From Chlorobiota bacterium (GTDB taxonomy: Bacteria; Bacteroidota; Ignavibacteria; OLB7), in assembly GCA_028287785.1 (NCBI GenBank), contig JAQBOZ010000006.1, forward strand, positions 1 to 64,000: DNA of 64,000 bases, written 5' to 3'. This document shows, piece by piece, positions 35,719 through 44,642 of the stretch (the first letter of the stretch is position 1; each line of letters begins with the position of its first letter). A model generated the notes under the pieces. The model was not told the DNA's origin. It saw nothing but the letters and a program-made list of their open reading frames with translations, and did not search any database. Made by a program: the position numbers and the translations under genes.

Positions 35719-36966
35719 CTATCGCGGCAGCTCCGCCCGCTCCACCAGACGGACCGTGTCGCGGGCTATCAGCAGCTCCTCATCGGTCGGGATCACATAG
35801 GCGCGAAGCGTGGAGCCATCGGCGGTGATCTCCCCCTCGGCGCCGGCCACCAGCTTCGCGTTCCGTTCCTCATCCAGCCGGAGCCCGCACCAGCCCATAT
35901 CGCGGCAGATGCGGGAGCGGATCTCCGCCGAGTTCTCGCCGATGCCGCCGGCGAAGATAATGGCGTCGGTGCCGTTCATCTCCGCCAGGTACGCGCCGAT
36001 ATACTTTTTGATGCGCTGCACGAATATCTCGATGGCAAGCCGCGCCCGCCGGTCCCCATGCTCCCGCTCCTCGGCCAGCAGCTCCCGCATATCGTTGGTC
36101 AGCCCGCTGATGCCGAGCAGCCCCGACTGCTTGTTGAGCAGCGCGTCCACCTGCTCGATGCCGAATCCCTCCATCGCCATCAGGTATTCGATGATCGCCG
36201 GATCGATATCGCCGGACCGCGTCCCCATCACCAGCCCCTCCAGCGGCGTAAGGCCCATGGATGTATCGAGCGACCGGCCCCCCTTGACGGCGGTGGCGGA
36301 GCAGCCGTTGCCGAGATGGATGGTGATCACGTTCACATCGCTCTTCGGGATGCCGAGGATGGTGCGATAACGATAGGCGATGTAGCGATGCGATGTCCCG
36401 TGGAACCCGTAGCGGCGGAGCTTGTAGCGCCGATAGAGCTGGTAGGGAAGCGCATAGAGATAGGATGCCTCCGGCATCGACTGATGGAAGGCGGTATCGA
36501 AGACGACAGCCTGCGGGATGCCGGGGCCGAAGATCTCCGTGGCCGCGCGGATTCCGCGGAGATTATCCGGGTTATGCAGCGGCGCCAGCGCGATGCACTC
36601 CTCGATCCCCTTGATCACCTCCGGCGTGATCAGCGTGGAGTTGGTGAACTTCTCGCCGCCATGCACCACGCGATGCCCGACCGCGTGAATCGCCGAGAGC
36701 GAGCTGACCCCCTCGATCCCCGCCTCATCGGAGACCAGCCACCGGAGCGCCGCGTCGATCGCGCCGCGGTGATCCCGGATCGGCTGGGCCGTGCGGACGA
36801 TGTTCCCCGCGGCATTCTCGAAGCTGATCAGCGCCTGCGACCCTATCCGCTCGATCACCCCGCGCGCCAGCCGCCGGTCGCGGTTGCCGGCGATCATATC
36901 GAGATCGGTATCGATCAACTGGAATTTCAGCGAGGAGGAGCCGGCGTTCAGGACAAGTACGTTCAT
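35719..36966 (-). CDS. ackA: Acetate kinase
   Basis: From the ATG at 36964-36966 the product has 415 residues. It belongs to the acetokinase family, which phosphorylates acetate with ATP, or makes ATP from acetyl phosphate. It has the phosphate-1 motif NAGSSSLK (7-14), VVFDTAFHQ, RYGFHGTSHRY, the signature LGNGCSATAVKGG, DTSMGLTPLEGLVMGTRSGD and the final FAGGIGENS. The long frame upstream to 37050 is not coding. No phosphotransacetylase gene is adjacent. Confidence 0.97.
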   Translation of the reverse strand: MNVLVLNAGSSSLKFQLIDTDLDMIAGNRDRRLARGVIERIGSQALISFENAAGNIVRTAQPIRDHRGAIDAALRWLVSDEAGIEGVSSLSAIHAVGHRVVHGGEKFTNSTLITPEVIKGIEECIALAPLHNPDNLRGIRAATEIFGPGIPQAVVFDTAFHQSMPEASYLYALPYQLYRRYKLRRYGFHGTSHRYIAYRYRTILGIPKSDVNVITIHLGNGCSATAVKGGRSLDTSMGLTPLEGLVMGTRSGDIDPAIIEYLMAMEGFGIEQVDALLNKQSGLLGISGLTNDMRELLAEEREHGDRRARLAIEIFVQRIKKYIGAYLAEMNGTDAIIFAGGIGENSAEIRSRICRDMGWCGLRLDEERNAKLVAGAEGEITADGSTLRAYVIPTDEELLIARDTVRLVERAELPR

Positions 36967-36997
36967 CGTTGGGACGTTATCGGGAAAGAAAAATGAG

Positions 36998-37029
36998 AAC
37001 GGGCCTGAAGGGATTGCCCCAGGCCCGTT
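36998..37029 (-). terminator. Intrinsic terminator of the lipoprotein gene at 37064
   Basis: AACGGGCCT (36998-37006) pairs with AGGCCCGTT (37021-37029). On the - strand this is followed by the T-rich CTCATTTTTCTTTCCC. It sits between the stop of the lipoprotein gene (37064) and the ackA start. Confidence 0.82.
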
Positions 37030-37063
37030 GATATGCGATATCGGCAGCATCGTTACCGGACGA

Positions 37064-37624
37064 TCACTGCATGGCTTCCTTATGGAGCGCCTGGAGCCAG
37101 TCCGCGATCACCTTCGCGCTGGCCGCCTGATTGTCGAAGGAAAAATCGCCGCGGCGACGGAGAACGATCCACGTATAGATCCCCCTGGTGCCATCGTAGC
37201 GATAGAATCCGACATCCTCGTTCCCCATATCGGCGCCGGTATGCGTGGTATCGGAGTAGCTTCCGAGCTGGGCGGACGCCATCAGGCTTTTCATCCGTTC
37301 AAGGGAATCGCGGGGGATTGTTCTGAGGAATTTCCGGTTCGGGGCGTACTCCGCGGCCAGATCATCGGCCGTATACTCGCCATTCTGATGCGGCTGCCAT
37401 TCCGGCGTGCCACGGAAATCCCACTGGAAGGAGTAGATATTCCCCGCGCTGTCGATGGAGAGGCCGGAATGCGCGAAGCCCCATGCGTAGTTGAGTGACG
37501 ATGCCTCGAAGAGATATTTCTGCGGAACGGATTGGGACGTGCCGGGATCGACGCCGCCATGGGGGCAGCAGCCGGGAAGCGCCAGCAGCAGCGCCAGGGC
37601 CATCAGGGTGAGTGTCGCTTTCAT
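37064..37624 (-). CDS. Putative lipoprotein of unknown function
   Basis: From the ATG at 37622-37624 this encodes 186 residues with a type II signal peptide (MKATLTLMALALLLALPGCC, lipobox LPGC). The mature part has a beta-rich, cystatin- or DUF-like pattern with YRYDGTRGIYTWIVLRRRGD and no recognised motif. It is followed by its own terminator at 36998-37029. A palindromic repeat lies upstream. Confidence 0.75.
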   Translation of the reverse strand: MKATLTLMALALLLALPGCCPHGGVDPGTSQSVPQKYLFEASSLNYAWGFAHSGLSIDSAGNIYSFQWDFRGTPEWQPHQNGEYTADDLAAEYAPNRKFLRTIPRDSLERMKSLMASAQLGSYSDTTHTGADMGNEDVGFYRYDGTRGIYTWIVLRRRGDFSFDNQAASAKVIADWLQALHKEAMQ

Positions 37625-37702
37625 CGCATGCCTCGTTGAATGAGTAGAGGAAGATTTGAGAAGAGACACGGATTCCGGCGGCGCGTAACAGAGCGTTGGG
37701 GA

Positions 37703-37760
37703 CGTTGTCGGGGGACGCTTGGGGTTTGGGGACGTTTGAAACGTCCCCCGACACAACGTT
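37703..37760. repeat. GTCGGGG-type palindrome, copy 3 (double)
   Basis: The inner part GGGGACGTTTGAAACGTCCCC is a perfect 21-base palindrome. An outer pair, GACGTTGTCGGGGGACG with CGTCCCCCGACACAACGTT, has a two-base bulge. It lies between nuoI (stop at 37766) and the lipoprotein gene at 37624. Confidence 0.8.
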
Positions 37761-37765
37761 TATGT

Positions 37766-38272
37766 TCAGCCTTTGTATTGCCGGAGGAATTCCAGACGAT
37801 CCTGAAGCTGCGAAACCGGCACCAGAAGCCTGTCCTTGCCGAAGATCGCGTCCTCCGGATGCTCGAACACCAGCTCGTAATCCCTGGACATCACGATCGC
37901 CTCCTCCGGGCAGACCTCCTCGCAATAGCCGCAGAAGATGCAGCGGAGCATGTTGATCTCGAACTTCACCGGATAGCGCTCCTTCTCCTTCTCGGTCTCC
38001 GCCGCCTGCACCTCGATGGCGATTGCCGGGCAGACGCGCGAGCAGAGGCCGCAGGCCACGCACCGCTCGCCGTAATCCTCCTGGACCAGCACCGGACGGC
38101 CGCGATAGCTGGCGGCGGGGATATATTTTTCCTCGGGATACTCGCGCGTGAACTTCGGCTGGAACATCTGCTTCAGCGTCAGCCCCAGCCCCTTGGCTAT
38201 CTCGGGGATGTAGAGCTTCTCCCAGAATGAGAGCCGCTCGGCCTCCCCGGTGCGTACTGTTTTGGTTGCCAT
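37766..38272 (-). CDS. nuoI: NADH-quinone oxidoreductase subunit I
   Basis: The 168-residue peripheral subunit of complex I carries two [4Fe-4S] clusters (N6a/N6b). The cysteine motifs are [12 protein letters not shown] (C71, 74, 77, 81) and [12 protein letters not shown] (C111, 114, 117, 121). The N-terminal helix [19 protein letters not shown] and the [13 protein letters not shown] link are typical. It is 50 bases downstream of nuoH. Confidence 0.97.
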   Translation of the reverse strand: MATKTVRTGEAERLSFWEKLYIPEIAKGLGLTLKQMFQPKFTREYPEEKYIPAASYRGRPVLVQEDYGERCVACGLCSRVCPAIAIEVQAAETEKEKERYPVKFEINMLRCIFCGYCEEVCPEEAIVMSRDYELVFEHPEDAIFGKDRLLVPVSQLQDRLEFLRQYKG

Positions 38273-38322
38273 AACTCTATCGATCCAAATAATTCACTAT
38301 CTCTCGAACTACCATCACGCGA

Positions 38323-39384
38323 TCAGTGCGACTGGATCACCGACACGACGATCGCGGTGATCACGACATTGGCGAGCGCCAGCGGGAACATCACGCGCCA
38401 TCCCAGATTCATAAGCTGATCGTACCGGAAACGCGGGATGGACCAGCGAACCCAGATGAAGAAGAAGACCAGCGCCACCGTCTTGATGAAGAGCGCGCCG
38501 AACTGGAGGAGCGCCCGCAGCACATCGTGCTGTTTGAAGAAGGCCCAGTTCTCCACGTCGGGGAAATGATAGCCGCCGAAGAAGAGCGTCGCCATCAGCG
38601 CGGACATCAGGATCACGTTGCCGTACTCGGCCAGGAAGAAGAGCCCGAACTTCAGGCCGGTGTATTCGGTGTGGAACCCTCCCACCAGCTCCGGCTCCGC
38701 CTCGGCAAGATCGAACGGCGCGCGATTGGTCTCCGCGAACGCGGCCACAAGGAAAATCAGGAAGCCGAGCGGCTGCACGAAGATGTTCCAGCGGGGGATG
38801 AAGCCAAGCCACGATCCCCCCTGCGCCTGAACGATCTCCGTGATGTTCAGCGTCCCCATGTAGAGCATCATCCCAACCAGCGAAAGCCCCATCGAAAGCT
38901 CATAGCTGATCATCTGCGCGGAGGAGCGGAGGCCGCCAAGGAGCGAGTACTTGCTGTTGGATGCCCAGCCCGCCAGCGTGATGCCGTAGACGCCGAGCGA
39001 GGAGAGGGCGAACAGCAGAAGCAGCCCCACGTTGAGGTTCGGCGCCACCGTCGGGACGATCACCTTTCCGCCGATCGTAAAGGCATCGGCGAACGGGATC
39101 ACGGCCCAGACCGCGATGGCGATGGCGATCGAGATGATCGGCGCCAGCAGATGGAACCCGTAGTCCGCCTGCGCCGGGACGATATCCTCCTTCATCACCA
39201 GCTTGAGCACGTCCGCGAACGACTGGAGCGAGCCGCGCCAGCCGGTACGGTTCGGGCCGACGCGATTCTGAATCCATGCCGACACCTTCCGCTCGAACAA
39301 CACCACGTAGGCCGCGCCGATCAGGAAGATGTGAAGCACGACGATGATCTTGACGACCAGGATGACAACGTCTATGAGCAACAT
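38323..39384 (-). CDS. nuoH: NADH-quinone oxidoreductase subunit H
   Basis: The 353-residue membrane subunit has eight to nine transmembrane helices and lies at the quinone-binding chamber. Signatures are ERKVSAWIQNRVGPNRTGW, LQSFADVLKLVMKEDI, GWASNSKYSLLGGLRSSAQM and AEAEPELVGGFHTEYTGLKF. A hairpin repeat fills the 200-base gap between nuoG and nuoH. Confidence 0.97.
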   Translation of the reverse strand: MLLIDVVILVVKIIVVLHIFLIGAAYVVLFERKVSAWIQNRVGPNRTGWRGSLQSFADVLKLVMKEDIVPAQADYGFHLLAPIISIAIAIAVWAVIPFADAFTIGGKVIVPTVAPNLNVGLLLLFALSSLGVYGITLAGWASNSKYSLLGGLRSSAQMISYELSMGLSLVGMMLYMGTLNITEIVQAQGGSWLGFIPRWNIFVQPLGFLIFLVAAFAETNRAPFDLAEAEPELVGGFHTEYTGLKFGLFFLAEYGNVILMSALMATLFFGGYHFPDVENWAFFKQHDVLRALLQFGALFIKTVALVFFFIWVRWSIPRFRYDQLMNLGWRVMFPLALANVVITAIVVSVIQSH

Positions 39385-39411
39385 TGGAACTCTGAACTAT
39401 ATCGAAGATGT

Positions 39412-39593
39412 GTGCTCGGGGCGATGCCCCGAGCACCAGGGATTGCGCCCCTCCGGGGCTTGACGAAAGAAGAGAGGGTTTCCACTTTTACTGAACCCCA
39501 TGGGAAAGAAGATTTCCACTTCCACTAAGCCCCAACGGGGCGCCATGGCTTCCGCATGGGGTGCAACCCCATGGGAAATAGGGTCTGCTAGAA
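39412..39593. repeat. GCCCTGTGCAC-type hairpin repeat, copy 1, inside the nuo cluster
   Basis: A perfect hairpin, GTGCTCGGGGC-GAT-GCCCCGAGCAC (39412-39436), is followed by CAGGGATTGCGCCCCTCCGG. Further CCCCATGGGAAA units occur at about 39497-39507 and 39569-39579. The first ~55 bases match 44480-44532, with paired changes in the stem. Confidence 0.85.
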
Positions 39594-41318
39594 CTTATCG
39601 TTCGCCATGATCTGCGGGCGAAACTCATGCGGGATATAGGTCCAGCCATGCGGCACCGGACGATCCCCCCTGCCAAGCTCCACGCCGTGATACTGATCGA
39701 GCTGATCGTAGCTCATCGCCTTGAACGCCGGGAGGCGATTGCTCATCTCCTCGAAGATATCCTCGGTCCAGGAGTAGTTCCACCTGGTGCCGATGGCGCG
39801 GGCCACAGCCTGGATGATCTGCCACGCCGGACGGCTGTCGCGACGCTCGCCGTGGGTCCAGCGGTCGTTGTACGCCCCGAACTTGTCGAGACGGGACATC
39901 TTCATCCCCATGATCCGCTCGTTCTCCTGCGTCACCACCGCCGGCATGAAATGCTGCACCGTCCGGTTCACGTTCACAAATGTCCCCTCCTTCTCCGCGT
40001 ACGTGGAGGTCGGGAGCACCACATGGGCCAGACGGGCGATCGGCGTAGGATTCCAGGCATGGACTACCAGAAGGCTCAGCTTCGCGAGCGCGACGGCCAG
40101 ATCCTCATCGACGGGAAGGTTCTGATCCAGGACGTAGAGCGCCTTGATCTTCCCCTGCTTCACCCCCTCCAGAATCCCCTTCAGATCATGCCCGGCCTTG
40201 TCCGGCGCCACCCCTGCCTCGGCCGCCCCAAGGGCGTTCGCCGAGCGGTCCGCAACGCGCAGTTTCTTATCGGCGAACGACGGGTCCGCGTAGCGCATGA
40301 AATCGATGCTGGAGGCGCCGATCACCTCGCGGGCGAACTTCGCCAGCACGTAATTTTCCTCGCATGTGGCGTGCGGCGATCCGATAAACGCGATCTCCGC
40401 CGGCTTCAGGCTCTTGAGCCCTCCGGCCACCATCAGATGCGCCTCCTCCCAGCCCACCTCGGTCATCTCGCCATCGCGGCGGATGACGGGGCGGACGATC
40501 CTCTCGTCGTTGACGTAGTGGAACTCCCCCAGGCGACCGGGATCGCACATCCAGTACTCGTTCACTTTCATGTTCACCCTCGGCTCCAGCCGGAGGATCT
40601 CGTTGTTCCTGACGCCGACATGGGTGTTGCAGCCGCGGGCGCAGCCGGGGCAGATCGATTCGTTGAAGGACATATCCCAGACGCGCGCCTTGAACCGGAA
40701 ATCGCGCGAGGTGAGGGCGCCCACCGGGCAGATGTCGATCACGTTCATCGAGTACGGGTTGTCGAGCTCCGTGCCGGGGAAGGTGTCGATCGTCACATGA
40801 TCGCCGCGATTGACAAAGGTGAGCACCGGCTGCTCGGCAACCTCGTCGGAGAAGCGGATGCAGCGGGAGCAGCTTATGCAGCGCTCGCCGTCGAACAGCA
40901 CCTCGGGGCCGAACGGCACCCGCTTGTCCTTGGCCTGCTTCAACTCCACGAACCGGCTCTCGCCGCGCCCATGCTCGAAGGCATAATCCTGGAGCTTGCA
41001 CTGGCCCGCCTCATCGCAGATCGGGCAGTCCAGCGGATGGTTGATCAGGAGAAACTCCATGATCGCCTCGCGAGCCTTGAGCACGCGGTCGTTGCTGGTA
41101 TGCACAACCTGTCCGTCGGCCACCAGCGTGGAGCAGGCAATCGCCAGCTTGGGGAGCTTTTCCACTTCCACCAGGCACATGCGGCAGTTGCCGGAAACCG
41201 ACAGCGCGGGATGCCAGCAGAAGTGCGGCACATCGATGCCGCTTTCGAGCGCCGCTTCGATCACGGTCTTCCCCGAAGCGCACTCTATCGTCTTTCCATC
41301 TATCGTGATTGTAGGCAT
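39588..41318 (-). CDS. nuoG: NADH-quinone oxidoreductase subunit G
   Basis: The 576-residue iron-sulfur subunit has an N-terminal ferredoxin domain binding [2Fe-2S] (CWHPALSVSGNCRMC). A His/Cys-ligated cluster site follows (HPLDCPICDEAGQCKLQD). Then come CISCSRCIRFSDE and DICPVGALTS for [4Fe-4S] clusters, and CPGCARGCNTHVGVR of the molybdopterin-oxidoreductase-like domain. The C-terminal part is short for this subunit (often 700-900 residues), as seen in some Bacteroidota. Downstream come nuoH and nuoI; nuoA-F and nuoJ-N are not in the window. Confidence 0.95.
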   Translation of the reverse strand: MPTITIDGKTIECASGKTVIEAALESGIDVPHFCWHPALSVSGNCRMCLVEVEKLPKLAIACSTLVADGQVVHTSNDRVLKAREAIMEFLLINHPLDCPICDEAGQCKLQDYAFEHGRGESRFVELKQAKDKRVPFGPEVLFDGERCISCSRCIRFSDEVAEQPVLTFVNRGDHVTIDTFPGTELDNPYSMNVIDICPVGALTSRDFRFKARVWDMSFNESICPGCARGCNTHVGVRNNEILRLEPRVNMKVNEYWMCDPGRLGEFHYVNDERIVRPVIRRDGEMTEVGWEEAHLMVAGGLKSLKPAEIAFIGSPHATCEENYVLAKFAREVIGASSIDFMRYADPSFADKKLRVADRSANALGAAEAGVAPDKAGHDLKGILEGVKQGKIKALYVLDQNLPVDEDLAVALAKLSLLVVHAWNPTPIARLAHVVLPTSTYAEKEGTFVNVNRTVQHFMPAVVTQENERIMGMKMSRLDKFGAYNDRWTHGERRDSRPAWQIIQAVARAIGTRWNYSWTEDIFEEMSNRLPAFKAMSYDQLDQYHGVELGRGDRPVPHGWTYIPHEFRPQIMANDKF

Positions 41319-41523
41319 AGGAGCTAGTAAGGCTTGACGTCTCTCGCATGGGAAGCTGAAGCCCCTTGAGGACGGGCATCGCGGAGCTGATATCGACCTG
41401 TCGGGGAAGACGCCGCATCCCCCGGATGGAGCGGCCCGCCGTCGGGTCAGGACCGCAAAACTACGATGATTCGGGAGATTGGAGAAGTTACGATCAGAAT
41501 CAGATCGTGAGATCGCGACGCGC

Positions 41524-42444
41524 TTATTTGATGCGCTTGTAGAACCACCAGTTGTCCGCCACCGGCTTCAGCGTGATAAACTCGTTCCGCGATACCGGCG
41601 GAAGCGCTCCGGGATCGGGGGCGTTGATATAACCATAGGAACCTTTTTCAAGAGTTCCGGCCACGAAGAGTATCAGATCCGGGTAGCGGGGATCGCGCTC
41701 GATCCGTTTGATCCCCACCTTCCGTTTCAGCCGCTCCAGCGCCGGACGGTCCAGCGTATAGAAGATCAGATCGCTGCCGTCGATATCATCATCCAGCTCG
41801 CGGTATTCCTCCAGCTTTGCAAAATCGACATCGCGAAGGGCGAAGTCGTTCCAGAGCCGGCCCCGGGCCAGCGGGACGGCGATCTTCTCGGCGTCGGCGC
41901 GGTTCAGCCGCAGGATGGCGCGCAGGCTGTCGTCCGGGAGGAGCATCCGTTGCAGATCGGTGTGAAGAAGCCGGTACGTCGGGGTCGATGTGTCGATCTC
42001 CTGCAACGACTGACGGATCTGCGACCGCTGCAACGGCGACGGAAACCGCCGGAGCGCCTCGATCCGCCAGATCGTATCGCCGGCGCAGTAGAGATACCAG
42101 TTCTCCTTCTGCCCCCCGCTCTCCACAGTGACATAGGCAACCGCGCGACTGTAATCCCCCACCGCCCCGGCCAGCGACGGGATGGAGTCGATACGGAGAT
42201 GGGCGTTGCGCGGCAGCATTCCCTTGAATGTACGGGGATCGCTCTGCGCGAACTCCCCGATCAGCCGGTTGCGAAACGCGCCCCGGTTCACCGAATCCTC
42301 CGCCGATGCGGTCTCGGTCAGAAACGAGTAGATAACGCCGCGCGGGGTTGTCCCCCTGGGAAGCTCCTGCGCCCCGCCGGTAGTGACGGAAGCAACCAGA
42401 AACGCGACGATGACAAGCGTGCGAAGCGGCGAAAATCCTCTCAC
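41524..42444 (-). CDS. Exported protein of unknown function
   Basis: The 306-residue product has a signal peptide (about 1-25, FLVASVTTGGAQ). The mature protein is mixed alpha/beta with conserved-looking YSRAVAYVTVESGGQKENWYL, similar in style to lumazine- or DUF4878-type stress-response folds. No family is assigned. Its start codon is a GTG (42442-42444) preceded by GGAGGAGGTGATTGC, an almost perfect Shine-Dalgarno, and the pncA stop codon lies inside that sequence. The two genes are therefore tightly coupled. The C-terminus ends DNWWFYKRIK. Confidence 0.7.
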   Translation of the reverse strand: MRGFSPLRTLVIVAFLVASVTTGGAQELPRGTTPRGVIYSFLTETASAEDSVNRGAFRNRLIGEFAQSDPRTFKGMLPRNAHLRIDSIPSLAGAVGDYSRAVAYVTVESGGQKENWYLYCAGDTIWRIEALRRFPSPLQRSQIRQSLQEIDTSTPTYRLLHTDLQRMLLPDDSLRAILRLNRADAEKIAVPLARGRLWNDFALRDVDFAKLEEYRELDDDIDGSDLIFYTLDRPALERLKRKVGIKRIERDPRYPDLILFVAGTLEKGSYGYINAPDPGALPPVSRNEFITLKPVADNWWFYKRIK

Positions 42445-42448
42445 GCAA

Positions 42449-43180
42449 TCACCTCCTCCCGGAGCCGACCGGCAGATCGCCGGAGGTCCCGATTGTGATC
42501 CCCAGCTCGGCCAGTTCCTCCATCGCCCGCTCCCGCGAGCCGGCCGGCGAGCCTACGAAGCGGGTAAGGTCCTCCAGGTAGATCACCTCCAGCCCGGAAT
42601 CGGCGGCATCGGTGGCGGTGTAGAGGACGCAGTAGTCCCCCGCCAGCCCCACAACGAAGACGCGCTCGATCCCCTTCGCCATCAGACATTCAGCCAGCCC
42701 CGTGGTGATGCCGTCGTTCTCCCGGAAGGCGCTGTAGCTGTCGGCATGAGGACGATATCCCTTCCGCGCGATATGCGTGGCGCGCGATACATCCAGCCGC
42801 GGGTCCAGGCTCTCCCCATCGCCCCCGATCACGCAATGGTCCGGCCAGAGCATCTGCTGATTTCCACGGGCCTCCTCCAGATAGGCCCGGAGATCATCCA
42901 GGCTGAAGGCCGCGCTTTCCGAAAGCTCCACCCCGCCGCCCCGCAGCTCATCGAGCGTCACGGCGGTGAACGGCGCGCGATGGGCATAGGAACTGGCAAA
43001 GGAGACGTGGCCGGGCGGATGATGATCCTGCGTGAGCACGACCTCCGTGAACAGGCCGGCGATCCGGTTGATCCCCTCGACGATGACATCCCCCTCGGGG
43101 ACTGCCAGCGCCCCACCCGGCTGGAAATCGAGCTGCTGATCGACGATGATCAACGCATCGCGATCGTGTCTGATAGTCAT
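42449..43180 (-). CDS. pncA: Nicotinamidase
   Basis: The 243-residue cysteine hydrolase converts nicotinamide to nicotinate for NAD salvage. The catalytic triad is D14 (IIVDQQLDF), K140 (ARKGYRP) and C184 (GLAGDYCV). Metal ligands are D52 and H54 in TQDHHPPGH. The WPDHCV motif that forms the substrate pocket is present. A segment of about 25 residues between SFASSYAHRAPF and WPDHC is longer than in E. coli PncA. The gene is the first of a pair with the exported-protein gene at 42444. Confidence 0.93.
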   Translation of the reverse strand: MTIRHDRDALIIVDQQLDFQPGGALAVPEGDVIVEGINRIAGLFTEVVLTQDHHPPGHVSFASSYAHRAPFTAVTLDELRGGGVELSESAAFSLDDLRAYLEEARGNQQMLWPDHCVIGGDGESLDPRLDVSRATHIARKGYRPHADSYSAFRENDGITTGLAECLMAKGIERVFVVGLAGDYCVLYTATDAADSGLEVIYLEDLTRFVGSPAGSRERAMEELAELGITIGTSGDLPVGSGRR

Positions 43181-43312
43181 GTGATCTCACGATGAAGAGG
43201 CCCCCCGTGGCTCCACGCCCGGAACAACCCCGAAGATTGGAAGCGTCCCGCAATCTAAAACCTAAACCGCAAAGTCCGCGTGGCAATTCCACCCGGTGAA
43301 CCACTATATTGG

Positions 43313-43801
43313 ATGATGTCGTTCAATTCCCAAGGCTTTCTCAAGGTACGCTCCCTTCTGGGCGCATGGATGGGGGGCGCCTTCGCCGGCGCGCTCGTGG
43401 CACTGTGCGTCAGCGCCGGCGCGCTTGGAACGGGCGAGGCGCTTTCGTTCATGGTCTTCATCTTTATCATCAACTGCGCCGCGCTCTTTCCGCTCCTGGT
43501 CCTGGTCGGGCTGCTCCTGATCCTGATACGGCGCCGCGCGCCCGGCCTGCTGGCAAACCGCCTCCCGGCAACAGCCCTCATCGGCATCGGCGCGGGGATG
43601 GTGCAGGGGGGAATGATCTTTACGATTGCCACAGTGATACCGTTCGGGCATGGCAGCGACCTGATTGAATTCCGGAGCCTGCTGGCCGCCACCGGAGCGC
43701 TTTCCGGGCTGGTGGCGGGCGGTCTGATGGCGATGAGCGCGACGGCCGCGATGCGATCGGCATCATCGCCGGTGGAACCTGGGGAGGATACGGCGGCATG
43801 A
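43313..43801 (+). CDS. Small integral membrane protein, coupled to ispD
   Basis: Read from one of the adjacent ATGs at 43313/43316, this is about 161 residues and has four hydrophobic segments (near 18-40, 48-72, 85-108 and 120-150). Small-residue motifs (GAWMGGAFAGALVALC) suggest helix packing. No family is known to me. Its stop overlaps the ispD start in ATGA, so the two are co-translated. Confidence 0.65.
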   Translation: MMSFNSQGFLKVRSLLGAWMGGAFAGALVALCVSAGALGTGEALSFMVFIFIINCAALFPLLVLVGLLLILIRRRAPGLLANRLPATALIGIGAGMVQGGMIFTIATVIPFGHGSDLIEFRSLLAATGALSGLVAGGLMAMSATAAMRSASSPVEPGEDTAA

Positions 43802-44478
43802 ACTTCGCCGTGATCATTCCATCGGCCGGAACCGGCTCGCGAAGCGGGCGTGACATCCCGAAACAGTACGTGGAGATCCTCGGCCTGCCGGTGCTGGCCC
43901 ACACGATCCGCGCGTTCAGCGGGTTTCCCGGCTGCGCGGAGATCATCATCCCGATCGACGAGCGCTGGCGCGATGTGGCAGTGCGATGCGCGGCCGGCAT
44001 TGATATCGTCACGTTCGTGGCAGGGGGGAACCAGAGGGGCGCCTCGATAGCAAACGGGCTGGCGGTGATCGGCAGGGAGGTGGATCTGGTGCTGGTGCAC
44101 GACGCGGCGCGACCGTGCGTATCGCGGGATCTGGTGGCGCGCGTGCTGGAGGCGGGCGCCCGTTATGGAGCGGCCATCCCCGCCCTCCCGATCAACGAGA
44201 CGGTAAAGCGGGTGGACGAGCAGGAAATCATCCTTGAGACGATTCCCCGCGGCTCACTACGCGCCGCCCAGACACCGCAATGCTTCCGGCGCGATCTTCT
44301 GGAACGGGCCTACGCGCACGCCGCGCACCATGACATCGTCGCTACCGACGACGCGTCGCTGGTGGAGGAGCTTGGAGAGGAGGTCCGGGTGGTGGAGGGA
44401 GAGTGGGAGAACCTGAAAATCACCCTGCCGATCGATTTCGAGAGGGCGGAGAAGGTGTTGATGGCGCGGCTCTGTTAG
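43798..44478 (+). CDS. ispD: 2-C-methyl-D-erythritol 4-phosphate cytidylyltransferase
   Basis: The 226-residue enzyme of the MEP isoprenoid pathway joins CTP and MEP. It has the nucleotide-binding loop VIIPSAGTGSRSGRDIPKQY. This carries GTGSR, with a serine where many relatives have methionine before G. Also present are VLVHDAARPCVS (the HDAARP metal/substrate motif), RAAQTPQCFRRD, ATDDASLVE and NLKITLPIDFE. It is the only + strand operon in the 30.9-61.7 kb stretch, together with the preceding membrane protein. Confidence 0.95.
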   Translation: MNFAVIIPSAGTGSRSGRDIPKQYVEILGLPVLAHTIRAFSGFPGCAEIIIPIDERWRDVAVRCAAGIDIVTFVAGGNQRGASIANGLAVIGREVDLVLVHDAARPCVSRDLVARVLEAGARYGAAIPALPINETVKRVDEQEIILETIPRGSLRAAQTPQCFRRDLLERAYAHAAHHDIVATDDASLVEELGEEVRVVEGEWENLKITLPIDFERAEKVLMARLC

Positions 44479-44479
44479 C

Positions 44480-44640
44480 GTGCACAGGGCGATGCCCTGT
44501 GCACCAGGGATTGCGCCCCTCCGGGGCTTGAGGAGATTGTGCCGCCAACGACACGGATGGCGTTGTTCCTTCCCAGAACCCCAGACTGTTCAATAACCTA
44601 TGGGCGCAATTCCTGCTGCACAGGGCGATGCCCTGTGCAG
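44480..44640. repeat. GCCCTGTGCAC-type hairpin repeats, copies 2 and 3
   Basis: Perfect hairpins GTGCACAGGGC-GAT-GCCCTGTGCAC (44480-44504) and CTGCACAGGGC-GAT-GCCCTGTGCAG (44616-44640) flank ~110 bases. The first is followed by the same CAGGGATTGCGCCCCTCCGG as at 39437. The pair lies between the convergent ends of ispD and the SseB-type gene and could terminate transcription from both sides. Confidence 0.88.
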
Positions 44641-44642
44641 CG

